Below are positions 1 to 7,352 of a DNA stretch of 60,111 bases, one piece after another. Location: contig CALUFN010000009.1 in the NCBI GenBank assembly GCA_944319945.1, positions 1 to 60,111 on the forward strand. The letters run 5' to 3'. The DNA comes from an uncultured Prevotella sp. GTDB taxonomy: Bacteria; Bacteroidota; Bacteroidia; Bacteroidales; Bacteroidaceae. Made by a program: the position numbers and the translations under genes. The notes under the pieces were generated by a model. The model made no database searches. It was not told where the DNA came from and saw only the letters and a program-made list of their open reading frames with translations. Position 1 is the stretch's first letter. Each line of letters starts with the position of its first letter.

Positions 1-302
1 ACGACTGTACAGACATATGCAACATAATCATCACCCATATCTATAGGAATACTGACAGCAATGAATGAGTCTGCATCTGTCATACTCTGAAAATCAAAAT
101 CTTCAGGATTGCTGCGTACTATGTCTCTAATATTTGCCATTAGTGTCTTATAGTTGCTTTTGTATTCCTCCACGACCTCGCTCATTGAATTGTATTCCGT
201 TTTGGAACTTACCGGGTATTTGCGTCTTTTCACCGTCGTCTTGTTGTTTTGGCTGTCTGGGAAACTGTTAAATTGCGACTTGAATAAATGTTCTTTTTTC
301 AT
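1..302 (-). CDS. Partial protein of unknown function, 5' end of the gene only (runs off the left edge)
   Basis: The minus-strand frame opens with an ATG at 302 (start MKKEHLFKSQ) and stays open for 100 codons to the window edge, so the C-terminus is missing. The visible part has a basic N-terminal stretch (KTTVKRRKYP) and then an acidic segment (IRDIVRSNPEDFDFQS). I do not recognise a family. It lies 195 bp downstream of the helicase gene on the same strand. By position in related Bacteroidota elements it could belong to the mobilisation or transfer module, but that rests on context only. Confidence 0.5.
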   Translation of the reverse strand, partial: MKKEHLFKSQFNSFPDSQNNKTTVKRRKYPVSSKTEYNSMSEVVEEYKSNYKTLMANIRDIVRSNPEDFDFQSMTDADSFIAVSIPIDMGDDYVAYVCTV

Positions 303-497
303 AATCGTTCTATTTGTTTAATTGTTTTTTGTACTAAATACTTTATTCTCAATTAGTTACATCCATGTTCTATTGAAAATACAAGGACATAGTTGTGGCT
401 TGCAAGGACAGGTGGTGGCCTTATCCTCGCCCTAATATCTACTTTAAACATACCAGGGATTTTTTATGGGAGGACGCCGGATGTGTCCTCCGGAATG

Positions 498-1646
498 TTA
501 AACGAATGGAGGCAACAATAGCTTGCTCCTTGCCTTGGAGTTCCTTGTCCTGTAGTCGTACAGGGCCTTGTCCATCATCGGGGAATCGGTGAAGCGCCTG
601 TTCTTGGCCAGCCTTGCCCATCCTTGCAGCACCCAGTTCATTATCCCGGGAAGTTCGGCGCTAGTGATTTTCCTGGCCAAGTCCGGGTCTATCCTGCTCT
701 TAGGGATGCGGACGTTGAACGGGGCTATGAGGAAACGCCTGAAGAAACCGTTGGAGTTGTCCTTAGTTCTTGGCAGCTCGTTAAGGCAGAACATCATCCT
801 TGCATAGTCGGTCAAGGTGGTCACGTCCTTGTAGAGTATCTTCGTGCTGATAGGCTCTCCGCTCGCTATACGCTTGAACAGGTCACCGGCAAAGGCATTG
901 GGTGCCACGTCGGAACAGGTGTTGAGCAGCTTCCCCGCAAGATTGGACCTGCTGTTAGCTCCATACTCCCCACAAAGGTCGGACAATGACTCGTGGGATA
1001 TGTTGCCTTTTCCCACCAAAGCCTCGATGATGTCTACGAAAACAGACTTGCCGTTACAGCCCGACCCGTAAAGGAAGAGCACTTTCTCCAGCTTTAGGCC
1101 TGGCATGAAGAGCCAGCCTATGTACTCCGCCAAAACCATCCTGCACTCTTTTTCCGGCACGACCTCGTTTAGGTAACTGAAGAACATGGGACATTGGGCA
1201 CTTGCGGAATAGCCGTAGGGTAGCACGTACCTGAAATAGTCCTGCCAGTTGTGCCCGCCGAGTTTCATCGTCCCCAAGTCCAGCGTGCCGTTCATGAAGT
1301 TTATCTTTCCGGTGGCCTGTTTCACGTTAAGCATCATGGCAGTGTATGGCATTTGGGCGGCCAATCCGTTAACAGTCTCCTTCCTTGAAGCAAGGCAATA
1401 GTCCCCGCAAAGTTTGGCGAAGGCATACTTCATGAAGACCTTGAGTTCATGCTCCTCTATACGTTCCCAATGAAAGCCGGTAAACAGGCACATGTTCCCG
1501 TCGAAGTAAACGAATGGATAGCCGGAGTTCATGGCGGCTTGGTTTATCTCGTTGCACACGATGTGGTATTCCGCACTTTTGCCCTTGAATGCGTTTGGCT
1601 TTGGATGCAACGAGTTTATTATGCCGTTAAGAATTCTATTCTTCAT
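498..1646 (-). CDS. D5_N/superfamily 3 (P4-type) helicase of an integrated element, short C-terminus
   Basis: The product is 382 residues and looks like the helicase half of phage/plasmid P4-type primase-helicases: a D5_N-like region at about 60-180, then an SF3 ATPase with Walker A GSGCNGKS at residues 194-201, a region with TCSDVAPNAF, and a sensor-like segment (MMFCLNELPR followed by GFFRRFL). There is no primase domain in front of the helicase. The protein stops soon after the ATPase with a basic tail (SKARSKLLLPPFV) where family members usually continue into a winged-helix region, so it may be a minimal version or truncated. Its start overlaps the end of the upstream 126-residue ORF by 11 bp, which indicates translational coupling. 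Likely role: unwinding or replication of the excised element (inference). Confidence 0.8.
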   Translation of the reverse strand: MKNRILNGIINSLHPKPNAFKGKSAEYHIVCNEINQAAMNSGYPFVYFDGNMCLFTGFHWERIEEHELKVFMKYAFAKLCGDYCLASRKETVNGLAAQMPYTAMMLNVKQATGKINFMNGTLDLGTMKLGGHNWQDYFRYVLPYGYSASAQCPMFFSYLNEVVPEKECRMVLAEYIGWLFMPGLKLEKVLFLYGSGCNGKSVFVDIIEALVGKGNISHESLSDLCGEYGANSRSNLAGKLLNTCSDVAPNAFAGDLFKRIASGEPISTKILYKDVTTLTDYARMMFCLNELPRTKDNSNGFFRRFLIAPFNVRIPKSRIDPDLARKITSAELPGIMNWVLQGWARLAKNRRFTDSPMMDKALYDYRTRNSKARSKLLLPPFV

Positions 1647-2016
1647 ATCCGCTTTGTTTTAATTGTTTTTGCCAATTTCCAACAGTGATATTGCAAGTTT
1701 CCACGAACACATTGTCGTTACAAAGCATCCCTTCGTCCTTCAAAGCGAAATAAAGATTAATGTCCCCGGCAATTACCAGCTTCCTGTCTATATCGCAATC
1801 CAATCCGGTAACAATGTCGCCGTTATCGTCCACTATGCTTTCCTTGTGACTTTTCAGCCGGCATAAAGCGTCATGGGCATGGATGACAATGTTGCCCCTG
1901 TAGCACTTGAGGATGCCACGAAGCCTGTTTATAACCCCGTTGTCTATGTTCTTGGGGTGTTGGGGGAGGCAGACTATGAATCCGCCCTCCCGTAATTGAT
2001 TGAATGTCATCATCAT
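1636..2016 (-). CDS. Small element-encoded protein of unknown function
   Basis: This 126-residue ORF is not recognised. Its ATG overlaps the stop of the ParB-like gene (4 bp, ATGA type), and its end overlaps the helicase start by 11 bp, so it is almost certainly a real gene translated as part of a three-gene unit. It contains several paired Cys and His positions (CLPQHPKN, CYRGNIVIHAHDALCR) and a segment LVIAGDINLYFALKD. A metal-binding or nuclease-like fold is possible, but no motif is clear enough to name. The context suggests a replication or mobilisation accessory of the integrated element. Confidence 0.65.
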   Translation of the reverse strand: MMMTFNQLREGGFIVCLPQHPKNIDNGVINRLRGILKCYRGNIVIHAHDALCRLKSHKESIVDDNGDIVTGLDCDIDRKLVIAGDINLYFALKDEGMLCNDNVFVETCNITVGNWQKQLKQSGYEE

Positions 2017-2978
2017 GGGTTCGTAGTGGTTGTCTTGTCTATTGCCATCAGTCTGTCAAAGAGTTCGGAGAGCTTTGATTTGACGAGTCTGCCACGGTCA
2101 GTCCCCTTGAAGCCCTCAATTTCATCAACCATGTCACGGTCAAATTTGGATGCGAACTCAATGAGCGTATCCAACGCATACTTTTCGTCTTTGGCACTCA
2201 TAAGTTCGTTGCGCTTGTCAATAATCCATTCCGGGAAGAACTTGCAACCCAATATGTTAGCCTTAAAATGCTTCCTGAAAGCCTCGTACAGTTGCTTGCC
2301 GTCGTTAAAGTTCGAGCCGTCACTGATTTTCGTGTAAACTTCATTGGCTTTATCGTCAATACCTGAAGCCTTGATGAGCTGTGTTTTCGTAGGGACTTTC
2401 TTTTCGAGCCTTGCCCATTGCCAGGCAGCCGTATCACCGCCTTCATGCGACATTTTCTCTACCCATACGAGCATCTTGTTCTTGGCTGCGTCACCCTTTG
2501 CCATTATCAGGCTTGAGAGGTAGGTTGTTCCGTCCCAAGGCGTTGTAACGATGTTGGATTGCCTTAACAGCTCGTAAATAGGTATCCTGTCGTTAAGCGG
2601 CAGGGTGAAGTAGCATTCAATCCTGTCCCCTTCGAGCCTTTTTTGGTTGAGTTCATTCACTGAAACAAACCTGTGCCCTCCATCGATTATCACAAGGATT
2701 TTGTCAACTCCCGGTGTTTCCAGTGTTACTTGCCTGCCATCCTCGCCCATGACTTCAAGCCCCTCGTTAAGGCATTTCCTTGCCCCGACAATCATGCAGG
2801 GAGATACGACCCCGAACTTCGATATTGACTTTTTCTTTTTGTTCAGGGCGTTCTTCTTCGGGGTCCTGTTCGTTCTTAGCGTTGCGAACCTGTAGCCCTT
2901 GGAGCGTAATTCCGATTCGCTGTAAATGGTAAACTTTAATAGGTCTTCAACTTTTGTTTTTAATTCATTTGTGTTCAT
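2013..2978 (-). CDS. ParB/sulfiredoxin-fold protein of the integrated element
   Basis: A 321-residue protein whose N-terminal part resembles the ParB N-terminal (ParB/Srx) domain. The signature IIDGGHRF at residues 97-104 matches the ParB box-I type motif (I-D-G-x-H-R). It is preceded by a basic lysine-rich loop (KKNALNKKKK, about 41-50) and a segment (KFGVVSPCMI) like the nuclease/CTPase fold of ParB relatives. The C-terminal two-thirds are helical and unfamiliar. It sits 2 bp downstream of the DUF3853-like gene and overlaps the next ORF. No ParA homologue is present in the window, so a role in replication initiation or nicking is as likely as partition. The family assignment is fair; the function is inferred. 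Confidence 0.75.
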   Translation of the reverse strand: MNTNELKTKVEDLLKFTIYSESELRSKGYRFATLRTNRTPKKNALNKKKKSISKFGVVSPCMIVGARKCLNEGLEVMGEDGRQVTLETPGVDKILVIIDGGHRFVSVNELNQKRLEGDRIECYFTLPLNDRIPIYELLRQSNIVTTPWDGTTYLSSLIMAKGDAAKNKMLVWVEKMSHEGGDTAAWQWARLEKKVPTKTQLIKASGIDDKANEVYTKISDGSNFNDGKQLYEAFRKHFKANILGCKFFPEWIIDKRNELMSAKDEKYALDTLIEFASKFDRDMVDEIEGFKGTDRGRLVKSKLSELFDRLMAIDKTTTTNP

Positions 2979-2980
2979 TT

Positions 2981-3328
2981 TTAATACCTTTTATTTGTTT
3001 TGTTATACTTATTTTTGTGATTGCTTAGGCGCAATCTTTCCAGTACCTTACGGGTATCAAAGATTACGGTCTTTCCGCTTTGGAACGTACAGTCGTCAAT
3101 CTCCCCTGATGCTTTCAGCCGCACGACGGTAGATGCCGATATTCCCAGCACCCTCGCAAGTCCTTTGATACCCGTCACTAATGCCGGAATGTCAGGGTAG
3201 TCGTCCTTTTTCGGGATTTCTTCCTCTTTCATTCCGACAAGTCCTAATCTCTGCCCGACTGACCAAATCTCTTCAATCGTGGCTTGCACTACCAGTTTTT
3301 CAGGTAGCAAACTTTCATCATTGTTCAT
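2981..3328 (-). CDS. DUF3853-like helix-turn-helix protein (excisionase or regulator type)
   Basis: The chosen ATG at 3328 gives 115 residues (start MNNDESLLPE); an upstream ATG at 3364 would add 12 residues. The C-terminal half contains a MerR/excisionase-like helix-turn-helix: GLARVLGISASTVVRLKASGEIDD, followed by a short beta-hairpin region ending in TVIFDTRKVLERLR. This layout matches the DUF3853 family common in Bacteroidota mobile elements. It lies directly upstream of the ParB-like and helicase genes and downstream of the unknown cargo gene. Likely role: excisionase-like DNA bending or control of the replication operon (inference). Confidence 0.7.
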   Translation of the reverse strand: MNNDESLLPEKLVVQATIEEIWSVGQRLGLVGMKEEEIPKKDDYPDIPALVTGIKGLARVLGISASTVVRLKASGEIDDCTFQSGKTVIFDTRKVLERLRLSNHKNKYNKTNKRY

Positions 3329-3364
3329 TGTCTTACTTCTTAAATTAATAATATCAGTCCTCAT

Positions 3365-3529
3365 CGGACGGGTGCAAAATTCAGTAAAAACAATGACAAA
3401 AAAGCAGGGTGGAATGAAGTCGGAATGACTTTATGAATTGGCACAAAAAAGAACTCCCTATGACTCAGGCGTTTAGGTAAATTCATAAGGAGTAAAATAG
3501 GAATGAAAGAGAAATGGAGGCGGAATGGA
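3365..3529. other. Intergenic stretch between the cargo gene and the element's regulatory operon
   Basis: It separates the end of the AT-rich cargo gene from the DUF3853-like gene. The sequence is purine-rich with several GGAATGAA/GGAATGA-type repeats near 3411-3437 and 3500-3526. I see no clear TAnnTTTG promoter or T-tailed hairpin. The GGAATGA repeats could be operator sites for the neighbouring helix-turn-helix protein, but that is only a guess. Confidence 0.35.
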
Positions 3530-5143
3530 TTACCAATCAATCGAATTAAGGGTTTCCCTATTCAAAAAATGGCGAAGACTTTCCCTTGGCGTTAATATTT
3601 TTTTTGCACACCTTTTGGCATCTTTATGTTCATAATTTAGAATATGGCCATCTTTCATTTTATTTTCAGGGATATGAATATCGAACATTGATATAATGGT
3701 TTCAACAAATTGAATGTTGAACGGCATTTTATTCCATTTTAAAAAGCGTGAATGGAATAATATATAAGCGAATCCATATGCATTATAGCTGTCTTTTATT
3801 ATTTGGGACAAGGCTATAATGTCTTCCATATAATCCGTTATCGAGTTTTTGCCATTTATAAATCTTTCTTTTGCTGGAACATATCTTATAATGAACGGCT
3901 CTAAGTTGTCTAAAATCTGTTTTTCACCGACATGAACACTTGTCATTTGCCCCATTACCTTATCATCCGGCTCTCGATTTTCAATGCGTTTGATTGATTC
4001 CGGAGCGTTTATTGGTATATTGGGGGCGTACTTCAATTTATCCAAGTCATAATCTACTATTGTTGTATTGTTCTTATCAAACTGTTCTGTGCTGAAAGGG
4101 AAAGGAAGGTCTAAAGTTTGTCCGGTTTCTTTACACCACCATTCATACTCGTATTGGATTAAAGGGGCGTAACAGCTTGAACGTAATGAGATTAATATAG
4201 CTTCATTCATTTGAAAGGGATATATGCCATTAATATAAAAGAATGTCATATCGACAATGAATTTGGGGTTCAAATAGATGCAGTAATACAAAAGCAAGAA
4301 AGCATCTATTATAATAATTTTTTGATTGTTTGTATATTCATAACTATCAATATTTGCTTCAAAATCTTCGAAGCTATTGCATTTTAATATTATTTCAAAT
4401 ATCTCATTTAAGTCATATTCATCAAAAAAGTCTTTTATTCTATTATTATCATTATCTATTCCACGTAGCAAAGATTTATAATATAGTATTCTATCTTCAC
4501 AAAGGAATTCGTATCCGTCGAAATATTGTTCCATTTTTTTGGAATCTCTTATGAATTCTTCGAATGAAAAGTCTTCTAATCGATTCAGAAAATAATTTTG
4601 TCCTACTCGTAAACATGACACAATAATAAAGCTAATTGTTAACTCAGAATTATTGGAACCATCCAAGAAATCATATAAAATATTAAATTCATTAAGATAA
4701 CGTTCGTCCGATTTGGGGGTATTCCACACATGATTGACCTTGGAAATGAATCCTTCGACGTCTTTTATTCCTAAGTTATACAAAACGTATTCATTTCCAC
4801 TTAAATTATCAATTGCAATTTTCAATGCTTTAAATGCAAACTCAATTAATATTATGACTATTTCTTTTTTATATTCTGGCTGAAATATATCATTGCTTGC
4901 TTCATCATCATGGTCGTCTTTGTCTCCATTAGAAGTATGGATAAGATTCTTATAATCGCACAAGGGAATTTCTTCTCGTATGTTACTAAAAGATTCTATA
5001 AACAAGCCCAGGAACAACTCCCCTACATTTGTTATTTCTATATCTTGATTGTCTTGCTCATTTTCACCTTGTTCGTTTTCTTCACCTTCAAACAGATCTT
5101 CATAAATCTTCAAGGCTATTTTCTTGTATTCTTCGTTTGTCAT
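3530..5143 (-). CDS. Unknown cargo protein of the integrated element, 537 residues, very AT-rich
   Basis: This gene is not recognised. It is strikingly AT-rich compared with the helicase and ParB-like genes beside it and with the chromosomal genes, which indicates separate acquisition. The product has an acidic, low-complexity N-terminus (EGEENEQGENEQDNQD) and a long, apparently helical middle with many Tyr/Phe/Asp. A hydrophobic helix-like segment lies at about 268-300 (IIIIDAFLLLYYCIYL), and the C-terminus is basic (HKDAKRCAKKILTPRESLRHF). There is no signal peptide and no nucleotide-binding or nuclease motif I can see. It stands alone between the integrase and the DUF3853-like gene, a slot where integrative elements often carry accessory genes such as anti-phage systems. 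Defence or addiction is a hypothesis from position only. Confidence 0.7.
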   Translation of the reverse strand: MTNEEYKKIALKIYEDLFEGEENEQGENEQDNQDIEITNVGELFLGLFIESFSNIREEIPLCDYKNLIHTSNGDKDDHDDEASNDIFQPEYKKEIVIILIEFAFKALKIAIDNLSGNEYVLYNLGIKDVEGFISKVNHVWNTPKSDERYLNEFNILYDFLDGSNNSELTISFIIVSCLRVGQNYFLNRLEDFSFEEFIRDSKKMEQYFDGYEFLCEDRILYYKSLLRGIDNDNNRIKDFFDEYDLNEIFEIILKCNSFEDFEANIDSYEYTNNQKIIIIDAFLLLYYCIYLNPKFIVDMTFFYINGIYPFQMNEAILISLRSSCYAPLIQYEYEWWCKETGQTLDLPFPFSTEQFDKNNTTIVDYDLDKLKYAPNIPINAPESIKRIENREPDDKVMGQMTSVHVGEKQILDNLEPFIIRYVPAKERFINGKNSITDYMEDIIALSQIIKDSYNAYGFAYILFHSRFLKWNKMPFNIQFVETIISMFDIHIPENKMKDGHILNYEHKDAKRCAKKILTPRESLRHFLNRETLNSIDW

Positions 5144-5291
5144 AAGGCTAAATGTTTTGGTTAAACATAAAAAGCAACATCTCGTTTAACATCTAAAGAT
5201 ACTGCTACAAATTTAGATATAAATTTCGATTTATATGCCAGTGAGATAAGAAATCTTGATTTTTTCTTAGAGGAAAGATAATAAAATATTT

Positions 5292-6659
5292 TTAAATTAT
5301 CTGTTTTATTCTATGATTTATAAATTTACACACCTCTTTTAACTGTTCGGTGGTCATTTTATCTACGCTTTCAATAATATCTTGTTTGTATTGATGGTTG
5401 TTCCATTTCTCCATCTGCATTTTTTGTGTCTCGTCCGCTACTTCGATATACGGTTTCATTGACTCGTAATCGGAATGGCCGGTGCAACTCATCACGACAC
5501 TGGCAGGAATACCAAGCGCGAGCGAACAACAGACGAATGTCCTCCTTGCGTCATGGCAACTGATTTGTTCCCAGAATTTATAGATGTCTTCATGCCGTGT
5601 ATTGCCTTTGAAGTAGACCTGTACGATTTCCCTGTCCAATCCTGCAAGTCTCGCCGCCTCTTTCAGTGCGTCATTCAATTTTTGGTTTGAAGGAACAGGG
5701 AATACAGTTTCACCTTTATACCATGAATACTTGTCTATGATTTTCCGGGCGTGTTCGCTTAACGTAATGAATAGCTTGTCATCCGTCTTTTCAGTAATTA
5801 TTTCCAAACGCCCGTCGACGATGTTCACAGGTTTCAATGCCGCCAAATCAGAATAGCGCAGTGAAGTGAAGGCCATAAAGCAAAACATATCCCTCGCTAC
5901 AGATAAATATTCCTTGTCCGTTTGAAACTCAAATGAAGCAAAATGCATTAGTTCCTTAAACTTCAAGAATGTCACAACCCTCGGTATAACCTTCAGTCTC
6001 GGTTTAAAGTCCAATACTCCTGGCTGTATCTTATGACCGTTTCTTAATGCCCAGCGTAGAAATGACTTCAAAATTTTAAACTGCTTAACGATAGTTCTGT
6101 TACAATAATCATTCTTTATGTACCAGTTCGAGAATTTAACCATTTTTTCGCTCGTTAATGTTTTCAGTTCAATCTTTGGGTCATACGATTTTAATTGATG
6201 AAACATTTGCTGGTATTTATATTTAGCATTGTTGCTCCAACTCCCTTCCATTGGCCTTTTTTCTATGAACTCATTGAAAATCTCGGTTAAAGACATTTTC
6301 TCATCATCTTGAATAAGAACTTCAAGCTTATTTATTCGAGTTTTGCTATTTACGTATTCTTTCAAATGCTCTTTCGTCATAAAGCCAGAATGCAAATCAC
6401 ATTCCGTGAACGCTTCTTCTATGTAAGCCAAGTAGTCACGTATCATTTTATTTATTTCGGTTGCGTAAATCGTCTTCCCCTTGATTTTATGTGTCGTATT
6501 ATTTTTCACTAATTGTTTTTTATTATCCCATTTCGCTGGGTCAATGCTATAACCGACACAAAATCCAACTTCTTGCTTCTTTTTGTCCCACCTGACACGA
6601 ATCATTATCTGACCGCTTTTCATTATATAAGGTCTTGCCGTATAATTTGTCTTGTTCAT
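5292..6659 (-). CDS. Tyrosine recombinase/integrase of the element
   Basis: The start at 6659 gives 456 residues beginning MNKTNYTARP; the longer frame from 6707 adds 16 residues that do not look like part of the family. Domains: an N-terminal arm-binding domain (about 1-100), a core-binding SAM-like domain (about 120-215), and a catalytic domain with all expected residues visible: Arg268 (TSLRYSDL), His369-x-x-Arg372 (CHDARRTF), His395 (CTGHSDY) and the nucleophile Tyr404 (MKPYIEV). It is the gene nearest the right junction at about 7061-7076 and is transcribed away from it, as is usual for integrative elements. It performs site-specific integration and excision. Confidence 0.95.
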   Translation of the reverse strand: MNKTNYTARPYIMKSGQIMIRVRWDKKKQEVGFCVGYSIDPAKWDNKKQLVKNNTTHKIKGKTIYATEINKMIRDYLAYIEEAFTECDLHSGFMTKEHLKEYVNSKTRINKLEVLIQDDEKMSLTEIFNEFIEKRPMEGSWSNNAKYKYQQMFHQLKSYDPKIELKTLTSEKMVKFSNWYIKNDYCNRTIVKQFKILKSFLRWALRNGHKIQPGVLDFKPRLKVIPRVVTFLKFKELMHFASFEFQTDKEYLSVARDMFCFMAFTSLRYSDLAALKPVNIVDGRLEIITEKTDDKLFITLSEHARKIIDKYSWYKGETVFPVPSNQKLNDALKEAARLAGLDREIVQVYFKGNTRHEDIYKFWEQISCHDARRTFVCCSLALGIPASVVMSCTGHSDYESMKPYIEVADETQKMQMEKWNNHQYKQDIIESVDKMTTEQLKEVCKFINHRIKQII

Positions 6660-7060
6660 AATGCTAATTTTAAAGTTCATGCAAAAATAATTCAAAATAG
6701 TTACCATAACAAGGGCTTAAAAGCACCTGACATGATATGACCATACGTGCTTAAAAACATTCAAAAATGTGGAGCCAAAGAGACCAATTTTTGCTTAAAC
6801 GGGGTAATAAAACTCCCCCCCTAAATATTGCATTTTACAATGATTTCTGTTTATTGATAAATTGTTAATATGAGTTAATTCGTCTCGCCCCGTATTAACA
6901 ATGAACCTTTAACGGGTGTGGAGGGGGGGGGAGTACTCCCCCGATTTTGGACTGTATAAGGATTTTTCTGAGTTTATCAGGAACACATAAACATCCTGAA
7001 ACCCGATAAAATAAAGGCATATACGTTATTCTAAGGTCAGTTAAAATCGCCCCAAGGCAA
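6660..7060. other. Non-coding end of the element between the integrase and the attachment site
   Basis: No convincing gene is present. The stretch is AT-rich with two unusual features: a run of nine G at 6923-6931 that forms the perfect palindrome GGGGGAGTACTCCCCC at 6927-6942, and a short inverted pair TCAGGA/TCCTGA near 6978-7000. Such sites next to an integrase usually include the arm-type binding sites of the recombinase and its directionality factor, but which bases serve this cannot be told here. The integrase promoter should also lie in its left part. Confidence 0.5.
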
Positions 7061-7076
7061 CCTCCAGCTCCACAAA
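7061..7076 (+). other. Probable right attachment site: 3' acceptor end of tmRNA (or a tRNA)
   Basis: The bases CCTCCAGCTCCACAAA match the 3' acceptor strand and CA end typical of tmRNA genes (5' GGGGCTG pairing with CAGCTCC). The T-arm and everything upstream are missing, so this is only the short 3' copy left at one end of an element inserted into the gene. It is followed 10 bp later by a strong terminator, as expected after an RNA gene, and the integrase is the first element gene to its left. The intact RNA gene would lie beyond the left edge of the window. A tRNA with the same acceptor sequence cannot be excluded. Confidence 0.5.
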
Positions 7077-7086
7077 GCTAACGCAT

Positions 7087-7124
7087 AAGTCCTTGAGTTT
7101 CAACGCTCAAGGACTTTTTCTTTT
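7087..7124 (+). terminator. Rho-independent terminator after the att site
   Basis: A perfect 11-bp stem AAGTCCTTGAG/CTCAAGGACTT (7087-7097 with 7106-7116) with an 8-base loop is followed by TTTTTCTTTT. It is oriented to stop plus-strand transcription. No complete plus-strand gene precedes it in the window, which fits its being the original terminator of the RNA gene that the element split. Confidence 0.85.
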
Positions 7125-7140
7125 ATATTACTTCCACATT

Positions 7141-7190
7141 CAAATAAGCGCGTTTTATTGCCGATGTCGGCAATAAAACGCGCTTATTTG
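7141..7190. repeat. Perfect 24-bp inverted repeat (50-bp palindrome)
   Basis: Arms 7141-7164 and 7167-7190 are exact reverse complements, starting CAAATAAGCGCGTT, with only TG at the centre. No T-tract follows on either strand, so it is not a classical terminator. It lies between the displaced RNA-gene terminator and the 3' end of the transporter gene. Confidence 0.9.
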
Positions 7191-7352
7191 AAGGAAAAAC
7201 CAAAAGTCTCATGCCGATGGAGTTTTGCTTCGGCAAAAGATAGTGCATTTATTCCGTGCAAGAATCATCATGCTTTTGCAGATAATTGATGCAAAAGCCG
7301 ACCCGGCCCAAACCAACACTATATGCATGAAGCCGGCCGCACGGCGTAGGCC
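7191..7352. other. Intergenic stretch downstream of the transporter gene
   Basis: It contains a short inverted pair CTTTTGCA/TGCAAAAG (about 7273-7301). I see no gene and no T-tailed terminator. Confidence 0.35.

Noticed and set aside
439-621. Frameshift that would extend the SF3 helicase C-terminus
   Set aside because: The alternative frame does not look more like a helicase C-terminal domain, so a short natural end is as likely. A read check is suggested in the findings instead.
7020-7076. A complete tRNA or tmRNA gene at the element junction
   Set aside because: Only the acceptor 3' strand is visible. No T-arm (GGTTCGA) or matching 5' acceptor occurs upstream, so it is an attachment-site fragment.
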